NCBI GenBank assembly: GCA_964019695.1
Contig: OZ026518.1
Coordinates: 75,323,912-75,387,911, forward strand
DNA: 64,000 nt
Direction: 5' to 3'
Source: Loripinus fragilis
Taxonomy: Eukaryota; Mollusca; Bivalvia; Lucinida; Lucinidae
The notes under the pieces were generated by a model. The model was not told the DNA's origin, made no database searches, and saw only the letters and a list, made by a program, of their open reading frames with translations. Below are positions 10,330-22,000 of the stretch, in pieces. Position 1 is the first letter of the stretch, and the number at the start of each line of letters is the position of its first letter. Both the position numbers and the translations under genes were made by a program.

Positions 10330-11040
10330 GCACGTAGCTATTCGACCGTGTTCTAAGAATGGTCTTAGATTGCCTTGGCCATGCTGTCAGAATGGTGAAT
10401 GACTTAATTAACATTATTCAAGATGACCACAAACAGTTTCTTTGATGATATTAAATACCCTTGGCCAAATCTTATAAAATTGACTAAACTCGCTGAATTG
10501 TCTTTGGCGACTTAGATCATATTCTTTAAATGGTTTTAGACGGCACTGGTCACGTTCTCTAAATGGTTTTCAACAACCTTGGCCAATTCCATAATATCTG
10601 AACGGTTCTGACCGACCAGGAACATGTTTTCTAAGTTGCTCAAGGTTCTCTGAATGGGTTTCTACAAGCTTGGCCATAGTATCTGAACAGTCCTGAGCGA
10701 CCAGGATCATGTTTTCTGAATTGCCTCAGGTCATGTGATTGGTCTTTAACAACCTCGGCCATAGTATCTGAACGGTCCTGAGCGACCTGGCTAATGTCTT
10801 CTGAATTGTCTTAGGTTCTCTGAATGGTCTTTAACAACCTTGTCATTGCTCTCTGTGCTGTATTTAATACCATTTGTTATCTCTTAATGTTCTTCGACGT
10901 TCATGGTCCTACTTTCTTTAACAGTCCATGAGGACCTTGATCATGGTCTTAGACGACTTGGCCATGTTTTCTGAACGGCCTTGAACTATTTTCAGCCTTG
11001 CTCTCTGTACAGTCTTTGACGACATTAGCCATGTTGAATG
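10330..11040. repeat. Degenerate tandem array, ~28-35-bp units
   Basis: Variants of TCTGAATGGTCTTTAACAAC + CTTGGCCATG and of TCTGAACGGTCCTGAGCGACC alternate through ~700 bp. The best-conserved units are at about 10590-10830, and a higher-order period near 100 bp is suggested. No frame stays open through it. Confidence 0.6.
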
Positions 11041-11139
11041 TTGAAGAGACAACTGGACATTTCCTATTGAATTGCATGATAGAAACCCTACCACGGCGAA
11101 GAATCGCGTGACTTCAAAACAACAACAATGGCGGATACC

Positions 11140-11443
11140 TTTGGTTTTGTTTGTTTGTTTGTTTTGTTGCTTTACGTCCCAAGTCAACAGCTATGGTCAT
11201 GGCGGGAGGGTCAGTTCGAACAAGCAGCTTACCAGTACTCCGTGCACATACTTTCGCTTGTAACTGACAACAACCCTTACCACCCTTCTTGAATGATTCA
11301 GTGGAAGGGAGGAGAATGACCGTAGAAGTTATTTCATGATCAATCACCACGAAAGTATGGGACCAGGCCGGGATCGAACTCGCGACCCCTGGATCTGCAG
11401 CCAGACATGCATCTGTAGCCAGACACGTTACCGACTGCGCTAC
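11140..11443 (-). mobile_element. tRNA-derived SINE, copy 2
   Basis: Reverse orientation. The (AAAC)n tail reads as (GTTT)n at 11144-11165. The B box reads GGGATCGAACTC near 11370, and the head ends at TGCGCTAC. GGATACC at 11133-11139 and 11444-11450 is a likely 7-bp target-site duplication. The head lacks its first few bases, a slight 5' truncation. Confidence 0.85.
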
Positions 11444-11499
11444 GGATACCATTAAAAAATACGTTGATTCAGGTAATTCAATAACTTTTTAACAAGATC

Positions 11500-11990
11500 T
11501 TTGTCTAAAAGTCACTAGTAGTATGGGCCCCTCTTTAGCCGCAATGACGTCACGACGTCCTATCCAAGATGGTCGCCATTCGACCTCCTGGCCTTCCTGT
11601 GACGCGTTCGGTTACACCTCGGAGGGTGAGTCAAGGCTCCAGACCACGAGAAGGTAGCGTCACGTCCTAGAGCATGGTGCCCTTCTTCTTCGGAATTTAG
11701 GAAGGAAGGGTACGTGATCCATTCTTCTTTATGGGTCTTTTGTACAGGGGGTGAGTCATCTCTTTCAGTATGAGATCCAATTAAGACACATAGTCCAGGC
11801 GCTGATTTCTGTACAGGCCTTAGTTTTTGACATGGCACAACTTACCTGCCAGAAAAGGTTTGACTGCAGAAATGCAATCCTGAGGTCTTCTGCAATGCTC
11901 CTAGGTACGTCGTACAGTCAAATTGTGGTAGCAATTTTGCTGTATGACGTCATCTTTGAATGTACCCTACGCTAAATGAGGCTTAATTTA
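11500..11990. other. GC-richer block of unknown nature
   Basis: This stretch is distinctly less AT-rich and has open frames on both strands (92 codons minus at 11560-11838; 74 plus). CAATGACGTCA near 11543 and GTATGACGTCA near 11940 bracket it in the same orientation. I recognise no protein family; it may be a repeat or a decayed exon. Confidence 0.3.
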
Positions 11991-11999
11991 CTGTTGAGT

Positions 12000-12589
12000 C
12001 CTTATCCTTGCTTTATCTCCTTGTTATATCTTGATTTATATGTTTTAGGAGATGATGCATTGATAAGTTAGGGGTCTTTCATGCAAACCAAATATTTATG
12101 TGTCTTGATCCACATCTGAATTAAGGGTGAGGTTGGCGCCGTTAAACCGGTTTAAGCCCTCCAGTAAAATATTTTACTGACCGTTCCAAGGGGGTACTTC
12201 TTCTGTGGATCTTTTATGTTTTTGTTCTGTCTTGTGTTTGCTATATTTTGTGCGCGTCTGTTTATATGTGCTTTGTGGTCACCTGCTGGGAAAGGGCTGA
12301 CCTCTTGGCTCTCGTTTGTGGTGTCTTCTGTGAGTTTGTCACTTTCCCATTGGTATCCTGGGTCAGGTGTGGTACTTGATTGTATCGATTTCTGATCTTT
12401 GCAACCTTATTACTTAGGTAAATTGAGAGGAAAACACACCTCACGTTCACCCATTGCTTCCTATTCAGCGTATTTCCCTTTAAATTTAGACATAACATGT
12501 ATGCAATGGCATACGACAGTAAAGCAATATAAAATGTATGTACATATGGTATATAAGACGCGAAAATGTCCAACAGAAGGGGTGATTTA
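12000..12589. other. Gene-free, repeat-like
   Basis: The portion 12120-12400 (GTTAAACCGGTTTAA palindrome, GACCGTTCCAAGGGGGTAC) has the look of a dispersed repeat, but no second copy is in the window. A run of 15 C follows at 12590-12604. Confidence 0.3.
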
Positions 12590-12604
12590 CCCCCCCCCCC
12601 CCCC

Positions 12605-13572
12605 TTAATATAATGTATCCAAATTCAAAAAGACATAAAATCTTCCCCATTTCTTAATTTATCAAGTAAAATAGCATATTTATAATAAAATTTAAACATT
12701 ATTCTTATAGTATTATTGTCATGTTTTACATTTTTTACAAATCAAAGAAAGAACATACCACCTGAAATGGCAATTCAGGAATGCGTGTATTACACAATTT
12801 CCAGTGTACATATCTGCTGCAATATATTGTATCTGTGACCTATACTAAATTCTTATATATGGACATGACGATAGCCTTAAAATCATTAAATGAAATGCAG
12901 CAAACAGTCAGTATTCGTTTAACCATTATACCACATGATATAACAGTTATATACGTTACTTACTTTCAAATGTATTACTATTAAATGCAGTAATATCATT
13001 AGACTATGAGCTATCAAACGACCTGCACGAAATGAGGTTTGTAGACTGTAAGTTTCTCAAACCAAATTATATTAGCCACATAATGAAGTGTGTTAGCTTT
13101 TCAGCAGATAAGGCGTTACCATGCAATATCCGAAATCACTGCGTTAACCTAAAATAATGGGAATACCTATATTGTTAATATCCAGTTATTTCTCATTTTT
13201 ATGTATCAATTTTATCCTTTAATTGAAAGAAAATGACTAGCAATACGATTATAAACTAAATTTAGCACCTATTATTACAGGTATATATGTTACGTTCTGC
13301 TAAATACAATTTAAATGCAATGAAAGCACTATATCACCCATAGTGTATGCCACCAAAAAGCATGCAATTATAGCTTGTCAGCTATTGACTACAGTAACTA
13401 TATTGATAACTATGATTTGGGGAAAAACTGACACTTAATTCTTAAAATTACCTTTTTTATTTACAATATTGGTTGAAATCCAGAAATGAAACATTAAAGC
13501 AGACGTTAATCCTTGCCATAACAAAAAAAAAATGTTCTAATAGCAGCAGTTTCTGTCCCACATATGGCAAAA
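12605..13572. other. Gene-free AT-rich stretch
   Basis: Nothing recognised; short open frames only. Confidence 0.45.
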
Positions 13573-13876
13573 ATAGTAAGTGGGTATGATCAGGAAATAC
13601 CACAATCACAAACTGCAGACAACCCCGTGGCACCGCGAGGAAGAGCCGCTCAACCATCACGAGACACTAGGAAGACAAAATAAGCAAAGCAATCAGCTCT
13701 CTCTTCCCCATCAAGATGATTGCAATACTAGAATGGACATAAAGCAACGTACAACAAGACATAGGACAATTACAGACTCCCACAATGGGAGTAACAATAA
13801 ACAAAAAGTCAACAACAACAGAACCACCACCTTAGAACGGACAGCAGCCTAAGCCACCGGGGGGGGGGGGGGGGGG
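13573..13876 (+). repeat. Dispersed repeat R1, copy 1, ending in G18
   Basis: The first ~200 bp (AAGTGGGTATGATCAGGAAA through AACGTACAACAAGACATAGG) are closely similar to 58180-58372. An ORF-like reading (MIRKYHNHKLQTTP...) is shared by both copies. I treat it as repeat rather than gene because there is no start context, intron structure or domain. The right end abuts 18 G (13859-13876). Confidence 0.65.
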
Positions 13877-14099
13877 TATTAAATGCATTTTAGTGGTACC
13901 AAATCTTCGCCCTAGGTTCTGCTGTTGTTAAAGTACAAGAAATGTTCAGCTCGCATGGAGGCCATCTTACTAATGCAATGTATCATCATGGTAAACATTC
14001 TAATCAAATTAACACTCCATGATGAAACAAAGAAAAGGGCTCATGACTCACAGATAGTCAGAGCTAAAGAAAACCTCAAGTTGAGCCACGGTGGGTCCA

Positions 14100-14895
14100 G
14101 CTACAGATAAGCATCAGGCACCAACCCACCAATTAAAGCTTTACGTCAGAGCCGTCATAGAGTCTGAGGCCTGACCCACCTTCGTGCAATTAAAGAGGAA
14201 ACCATAGCTATAAACTGTGATTGGGTTTAAAACTAGGCATGCAGACTGTCGCATGATATCCAAATTATATCCAACCCTTATATAACGTTTTACTATCTTT
14301 TTGAATTGATCACTAAAATTAGGTTTTCCAACATTTCGTTTGAATTTATAGACTAAATCACCATAAAATATAGGTTCTGATATGCCTTGTTGCAGAAGAG
14401 TTTTAACCCAATGTTGTATTTAACAATTAACTCTGAGTGTCTGTAGTAGAATTTAGAAAATGCTTTTCGAATTTTATGATATCTATAACCTTGTTTCAAT
14501 AATTTAGCAGTTAAAAATAAGTTTCTGTTGTTGAAGTCATCAACATTAGAGCACACTCTAGCAAAACGAATAAGCTGAGAAATATATACACCATAGGAAG
14601 GAGGGCGAGGAACATCTCCATCAAGAAATGGGAAATTAACTATTTCAAAATTAAAATCATCCCGTTTATCATAAATTTTAGAAGAAACTATGCCACTTGT
14701 TATTGACAAGTTCAAGTCCAAAAACCGAGCTTCAGTATCAGAAGAATTCGCCTTATTTAACTGAAGTTCAGTGGGATATATCTGATCTACCATTTGTTCA
14801 AAATAAGGATTATCAATATTAAGTAAGTCATCTAAATATCTGGAGGTAGAGTTAAAAGCTTCAATGATATCAGCTTGATTATTGTCTGACACCAT
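14100..14895 (-). pseudogene. Decayed retroelement reverse-transcriptase fragment
   Basis: A 180-codon minus frame (14353-14895) includes FNSTSRYLDDLLNI, a Y-x-D-D catalytic motif of reverse transcriptases, then ARFLDLNLSITSG and a thumb-like LLKQGYRYHKIRKAFSKFY. A one-base slip near the GTTTTAA at 14400 puts the true sense (ISEP-FYGDLVYKF...) in the next frame, which continues to about 14150 (CLVLNPITVYSYGFLFNC). N-terminal finger and palm motifs are absent, so the copy is truncated and inactive. The C-terminal pattern suggests a Penelope-like RT, but other classes are possible. Confidence 0.6.
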
Positions 14896-15615
14896 GCCTA
14901 TGCATATGGTTAAAACCGCTCTCTATCCAATCATTATCCAGTTCGACGAAGAAACAATACAAATGATGTAAGTAACATATACAACAAAAGTATTTAACCC
15001 ATATGAGCCTAGCGTTCTTTTTGTGAGACATAGACAATAGTACAGACCAAGATCCGACGCCATAGACTGCAATGTCTGATCAGGCTGTCTACTGTTTGCT
15101 TACAAGATGCTCTTTTAAAATTTAAAAAGGAATGAAAAACAACACCCAACAACCATGAAGACGAAAATGGACTGGTCCATTTGATAAAAGTGAGAAGTTC
15201 CATTCGACTTAAAAGGGTCTAGGAGATGATGACATTTAGCATACGCTTTGTCTGGTTCTGCAATGTTATAGGTCATTGAAACTGGACAGTTTTTTTCCAA
15301 GTTTCTTTATGGTCATACATTTTAGAGGTCAAGTCTTATCACTTAGAAAAACTCTCTTGCATTGTAAAGATTATATTGTAGCTGTTGCAAAATGAATGGA
15401 CTCAAATAAATTATTGGAAATTTTCTTTTGCATTATTTCTATCAATTAGACTCAGTATAAACGTGAAATGTGCTCATATAAAATCATTACGATTTTCAGC
15501 ATGTCAAATGAGGACTTAGTCATTTATGCAAGAATGGCATCTCATTAATCCTTTGTATGTTCCAAATGAAACTAAATTGATGATAAATAGTAACCTAAAT
15601 AAAAATCAAATTAGT
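14896..15615. other. Gene-free AT-rich stretch
   Basis: Short frames only; nothing recognised. Confidence 0.4.
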
Positions 15616-15703
15616 GAGCGCATTTGATTTTTGTTCAGCAATGAAGGCTCATGCGAGCTGAGCGCATTTGATTTTTGTTCAGCAATGGAGGCTCATGCGA
15701 GCC
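15616..15703 (+). repeat. 44-bp unit in two tandem copies
   Basis: GAGCGCATTTGATTTTTGTT...GGCTCATGCGAGC is present at 15616-15659 and again at 15660-15703, almost identical (one internal base and the last base differ). A recent local duplication. Confidence 0.85.
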
Positions 15704-17860
15704 TGTAAAAATATATCATTATACACATCAGAGCATTTGCTGCTTGTATATGTAGATGAAGACAAACGTTAGCTCCACAGCATCAGCATGGAGGATTAAA
15801 CGGTGCATTTATCCATGTGAGGTAAGTACCAGAATCGCATATGATGGTTCAAAACTTCAATTGAGTATGTATTAATTACATAAAAAAGTTCAGCAATTGT
15901 TTTTTTATCTTATGGTAACGAAATTCGTACTTGTGCTACTGTCAAAGAACATATCGAAGATAAGATATTCAAATTATTGAATATTATATCACATTACATA
16001 TACAACAATAAAGGCACTGCTTTATCAACCTCTAAGATTTATACTTACCTCTAAAAGTAATAGAAGTATGGTTTCTTTTGGAAGGAAGCATTGCAAATAT
16101 GACATGCATATATACTTTCATGCATCCTTTCTAGGCATTGCATTTAAGTCTTTTATTGATGACAAAGACCATACTTCACTAAGTGATTGTAAGAACAATC
16201 GACTATTTGTATGTGTCTATAAATCACTACCCTCAACATGTTTTATCCTTTTATATAATTTCCTACTTATGTGTAATGCATTTGTTTTCTATCTGAGGAA
16301 GCAAGATAGTTTTTAAAAGCTGTGTTGATTTTGATTTTGTATCACGTATTCATATTTATGTTTATATACATATATCGCTTTGTAAGTAAGAGTTCTGTTT
16401 ACAAGACTCCTGTAATAGTTTAGCCATGCCACATTTTGTATAGTGAAATTTAGCATCATTTATATAAGCATTGATTGCTAAAGGTGAGTAAGATCTCATG
16501 ACTGCATATTTTTAAACGATTTATTTTTCCATCTAATATCTTAAAGTATATTTACATTGCCTACTTGAGTGTCACAATGTCTTATTAGCCTGACATAACT
16601 CTTGACTGATAATGTCGTATGTGTTTAAAATAGTTTCTTTAGCAGCAATTAACCTGTGTTTCGCGGATATGATCATATCACATGAGATTGTTGTCATCCA
16701 TTATAACTGACTTTACCCATTTTCAGGGAAATGCTTCTTCTATATAAAACCTCTCCTTATAAAGTGATATGAGTTTAGCAAATGATCATAGGTACTAACA
16801 GTTTCAATAAACAAACCATAAAATGTATGCTGAAAATAAACTAAAATCAATTTAAAACCTAAAACAAGTAATGTCATCATATGCATATAAATGTCAGTAT
16901 ACAATTTGATTTTTAGGCATTCTCTTTAAAAAAATAACTGATTACAGACACGTATAATGCATAACATCTATTGTAATATATATAAATGGTATCCTACCAA
17001 CTCTTAGGAAACTGGTTCTGTCTGGAATCTAAGCAAAGAAAAATGGTATAGTACTATCTCTCTAAACATTTAGTAATTTGCATTTTTTCTATGGGACATT
17101 TACCTAGGTATTATACAAGGAGCTAACCTAAATTATGTTACTGACTTTGATTGTATAATGTGTACAATAGTAAACTGGGTACATAAAAATATTTTCAAAT
17201 GACTGTTTAGACTTCAATAAAACTTAGTTGTTTTTTCTTCTGTGATAGATATTACAAAATTCTACATCCTTGATATTTCAGCTTTTCAGGGCCAAATCGT
17301 ATAATGTTTTTGATAACATTTTGGACAAACATATGACCTTATGATATTTGATATGGTTATATATGTTACTTTGATAAATTCCACAGAAATGGAATGTATT
17401 CTACTACTACTACTACTAAAGACACGACATAGTAGGCCCAGTAGAGTCTTCTTGACCTTCAAAGGCATCCTCGTTTCTTCCATATTATGATCTGGTCATA
17501 CATCCATAAATAATCTTTTCTGGGTTTGACGGCTTGTCTGATAGAATCCGCCTGATTCAAATTGTGTTGGTTTTAGCTGATTCCAGTATTCATTGTTGAA
17601 CAGGATTCTCTTGTAACTCCTAAAAGTCTATTAGAAATTGGGCGTACTCTTGTCTGAGTCTTTTGCAGAGATAAGGCAAATCGTTGTTGGAAGCTATGAA
17701 TAGCTTTATCCAACTAAAACCTTGCTCTTCATAGTCATTCACTTTAGCTATAAACTGTTCTATGTTATCCTATCTGATCGGATATTGAAATCTCCTATTC
17801 CAAATGTTCGATTATAAGGACACCCAGTGTGTGTTGGGGTACTCTTATTTTTTCTTCATA
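15704..17860. other. Gene-free AT-rich stretch
   Basis: No exon, hairpin or dispersed family seen apart from a short (TAC)n near 17400. Confidence 0.45.
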
Positions 17861-18195
17861 CGTAGGCTCGGGCCCAGCATCTACCTCTCATCCCCCCGAA
17901 ATATCAGGAATTTCAAGTACCCCAAACAAAATATTTGAATTTTAGCAACCCCAAAAATACCCCCGTTCTGTATCTTGACCTTAAGAATAGACCCTAAAAT
18001 GCATAGAAATGACCCCTCTAGAGTCTATATAGTCAAATTTTGTGATGACCCCAAAAATATATACAAAATCTTCATACCCCCAATTATATCTATTTTTCTA
18101 AAAAACAAAAAAAAAACAAAAAATATTGAAATTCAAAATTTTGAACCTAAAAAAACGTATGTATAAATATATCAGAGTACCCCCACCCCCACCCC
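17861..18195. other. C-tract-rich low-complexity stretch
   Basis: Repeated ACCCC / CCCCAAA words (ACCCCAAAAATA, GACCCCAAAAATATA), ending in CCCCCACCCCCACCCCC. Probably an old repeat; no coding signal. Confidence 0.35.
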
Positions 18196-18200
18196 CTATT

Positions 18201-18377
18201 TATACCACCCTTACCAACTTTAGCACGAAATATCTTGTGATGTGCAAGGTCTACACTGATGTAGTTGGTATAAAATAGTTATACCATGTTTGTCCATCTG
18301 TACGTAAGATAGTCCACTCGCTAAAGCTCGTGGATTATCTCCACGTACAGGCGGACAACCCATGGTATAACTATTAC
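18201..18377 (+). mobile_element. Palindromic MITE, family M1, copy 2
   Basis: Starts TATACCACCCTTACC. The non-palindromic arm contains GATGTGCAAGGTCTACACTG, followed by the ~100-bp hairpin ending CCATGGTATAACTATTA. It ends 580 bp upstream of the receptor start codon, within the likely promoter-proximal region. Confidence 0.75.
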
Positions 18378-18957
18378 GTAACGCCGAAAATTATGGATAT
18401 TGACAAACCTATAAATTACTGGTCAACGGATTCCGACGTCGGTGATGCAACCGCGACGGGGAATGCCGAATGACCTTCGATGACTCGTTGCAGTAATGCC
18501 TCTCGTACGAGAGCGGACGAAAATAGAATGAGGTGATCAGATATGAATATTTATAGGCTGTTACCAATTTAAAAGTGACGATATAAGATTTATTTTGCTC
18601 TTAACTCTTTCTTTTTCGTACATTGATTTATTTTAAATTTTCCTAAACATCAATGCTATAATTTTCAACATATTTGGACGAAATATATAGATCTTTAAAG
18701 TTGAATTAGCTGTTTTTACAGTAAAAGCCGTATGCTAGGCACACAATATAGAAGAGCGTATCGGCCGTTTCCAGTTACCCCAATTGTTGGCGCCTCGCAT
18801 TTTCATTGGCTAGAAATTAACCTGACAACTACACACTGACGAGTTGTTCGTGTTGTGAGAAAGCACCGAGATTCAGTTTGTCATTTAAATTTTGTGAAAT
18901 TCATCTGAGTTATTTGATATATAAGGATAAAACAAGGAATAATTTATTTTGGAAGAT
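18378..18957 (+). promoter_or_regulatory. Putative promoter / 5' UTR of the LDLR-family gene
   Basis: The region between the MITE and the start codon. It is less AT-rich in its centre (18770-18880), with ATTGGCT (a reverse-complement-like CCAAT word) near 18805. An in-frame TAA at 18940-18942 lies 18 bases before the ATG, which fixes the start downstream of it. No confident TATA box or sterol-response element was found. Confidence 0.35.
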
Positions 18958-19039
18958 ATGAAGGACTTTCATACTCGGCCGTTGGTTTTAACTGTTTTTC
19001 TAGTGGTGATTTTACACTTCACGACAACATGTGTCGCCG
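18958..19039 (+). CDS. VLDLR-like: Receptor exon 1: signal peptide
   Basis: ATG with G at -3, then MKDFHTRP followed by a hydrophobic run [13 protein letters not shown] and small residues near the likely cleavage site (TTTCVAG). The donor is GCCG|GTAAGT and the exon ends in phase 1, as expected for modular extracellular exons. The in-frame TAA 18 bases upstream excludes a longer N-terminus within this exon. Confidence 0.85.
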
Positions 19040-22000
19040 GTAAGTTTGTCTTCTAAAGCCGTAAGGCGGATTGATGGACATTTACAAATATAAAGTTTTA
19101 ACTAAGCACTTTAGTTATTATACTTTTAATATAAAGCTATCTACGTTTATTTAGGAACACAAACTTAAAGTTGTCATGTGTTTTTGTTTTGTTCCTATTT
19201 GACACCCGCTGTAAATGTCAGACCATTTCGGTTAGGCACGTGTTCAAACGTGTTTTCAAATTTTTCCTGTTTTCTTTTAGAGCTAGACTGTCCTAATCTT
19301 AGCACTGAAAGGAAGAATATCTGATTTTTCATTATGCTATCTGTATGGTTAATCGTTTGCGTTAAAAACTTACGCAGTTATATCGAGCATGCTTTTCATC
19401 TTCTACCCTTTTCCGATCAAGGACGAAGCTGAATCGAAGTCGGACATGTGTGTGCGTAAAAATTATAGTCCGTTTCATTAATTTTCTTCCATTTCCAGGA
19501 TTTGAGGAAGATGAATGTGAAATAAACCATTTTAAATGTGCAAAAAGTAAGAAGTGTATTCCTATCAGTTGGAGGTGTGATAGCGATGCTGACTGTAATG
19601 ATCCTGATGACAAGTCTGATGAAGAAAACTGCCGTGAGTGTCCTCTAGTATTATTTGTGAGATTTTTGTCTCGTATATTATGTGATTTTCATATACTAAT
19701 CCCGGGTGTTAGCCTGAGATTAGTATATGAAAATTATGGCTAGACTTCAGAATCTGTCCACCACTATCTGTTGTGTTCATTTGACGCATAAGCTTGTCAT
19801 ACGTTACATGGAAGTGAGATTGGGGTAAGGGTTATGTCTGGTATCAACTATAACATATCTGTATTCATTGTAGCTACTGATAGTATAAGTCAAATAAAGT
19901 GGCAGACAGATTCTAAAGACATTAATGCGAACCTCTGGACTTGATTAGCTGGAAATTATAGCTCATGATGTGATTTTATATCAAGACCTCTGTTGTAATC
20001 AGATTCTTTGACTAAAAGAAACATTTCTGTAAATTTATCACTGCTACACCCAAATTGAGCTGTTCCTATCTTAATTTTCCTTTGTGCAATCTGTAGTCCT
20101 CACAAATGCATATTTTTTAAAATGTGTTGTTGTTTATTTATCATGCACCATGCAATTTTCTTGATTGAATGAATACTCATTCATTGGGGGTGTGGCATTT
20201 TCCTGAAATACTGATACAGACTAAAAATGCCTTTTGAATGTGCCTACTTATGTAGGTCAGAGCGTGAATACACGTCTCCTTTGATTTGATTGGTTGAAAT
20301 CTTATGGCGTGATATTTTAACCAATAGATTTGCAGATGAATGACCTCACAGGAGTGTTTACCTTGATCATTGTGGAAACTAAAATGTTTTTGACATTCAT
20401 ACCAGGGCTCTAGTTAAGTCTTGATATTTGCCTAAATAATTTTCAAATTGACATTAAAGTATAATGTTTTGCATTTGGTATTGTTTTGAAAACTTAATGT
20501 CAGCTTCATTCAATTGTAAGGGTTGACAAATTCTCACCTTAATCTCTAATGCAGAATTTGCATCAAAGGAATTATTTGTTCTAGATGTTTCAAAGCAAAT
20601 TCAGAATGAACTTGTATTTACAACTTAAATTACCATTGTCCTGATAAATAAATGTGCCCTATTTATTATTAGCCAGCTGCATAATTCAGATAATGTATAT
20701 TATTATTAAGTTGGGTTTAGTAAATTACAGACTGCATGGTGTGGGTCCTAAGGCAAATATCATAATTATAAAAATTGAATTGGCACTTTGCCAACAATAA
20801 ATAGTATTTCAAAAGACTAGCAGAAACCCCATCTACATAATCAATCCATATTAGTTTTGAAAATTTCACAGCACTAACAATTTAGAATTGTTTCATAAAC
20901 GATTCATAATTCAAAAAGAACTTATGTCAAATAACTGCCTAGCAGGCACACATGTTGAGTCAACAATGTGTGCCTGCTGGGTGGTTTTCTGTTACAGGGG
21001 CAATACTGGCTTGATATTTTGTATTCGGAAACCCTAAACGAGTACTTTTGCAAACAGTGAAGTCCCAGATGAAATGCAGCAGCATTTCTCCAGAGTCTAC
21101 ACTGTATGGAAAGGTAAATAAGACCTTCAGACAAAAGAGTACAATTAAAACAAATTTATAACCTGATGCCCCTAGAAATACTATCCCAAGCTTTTTGTTT
21201 CAAACCAGAAGAAACTATTAGTGTACTCAGGAGTGCTACACAAGACCTGCATGTCACATTGAAAAAGGATTCCTCTTTCTTTGTCTAGCACCCAAAACTT
21301 GTTCAAGTGATGAGTTCATGTGTGGATCTGGTGGTCTTGGAGATGCCAAAGGCAAATGCATTCCTATGAGATGGACATGTGATGGAGAACCCGACTGTGA
21401 CGACCGAAGTGATGAACACGAGAAAATTTGTGGTAGGTTGCTACTCTGGGGTTTCCATGGTAAAAAAAATAGCAAAAACTCTACAATTTGGAAACAGTTG
21501 TTATTTCAGCAAAAAATCTACAATTTGGACGCAGTTGTAATTTTTAGTGAGCACATTTTGTTTTCGAGTCCAGTCCCATCTTTCAATGTTGTTGGTGAGA
21601 TCTTGAAATCAGGATTTTTGGGCTGACTTTTATATAAGGTGCTGAATTTACAATAACGTAGAATATACAAAAAAAATGTTCAGGCCTTGAAATATCTTGA
21701 AATAGGCACTTGCCCTGCATCACAAAAATTACTGGCATGTATGGAAAAAATGTTAATTAACATTGGAAATCATCGAAAGTTTCACTTGCCCTGCAGCCTG
21801 AGACACTCGTAAATACGAGCGGACGAGTGGATTTTTCGAGTCCTGATGTTTGATTTGATTTTTTGCGTCTCATCAACAATCTTTCAGTTACAAAGGGACT
21901 GGTCTTCCTGTGTTGAACCAGTACTAAGCTGGGATTAAAGTTCTTGCTAAAAACACATCACAGTGACGCCGGTGAGGCTCAAACCCGCGGCCCCTCAGTC

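Noticed and set aside
11560..11838. 92-codon minus-strand protein
   Set aside because: No domain, start context or splice structure; kept only as a GC-richer block.
18520..18560. Sterol-response element upstream of the receptor
   Set aside because: GAGGTGATCA only partly resembles the reverse of ATCACCCCAC; too weak to call.
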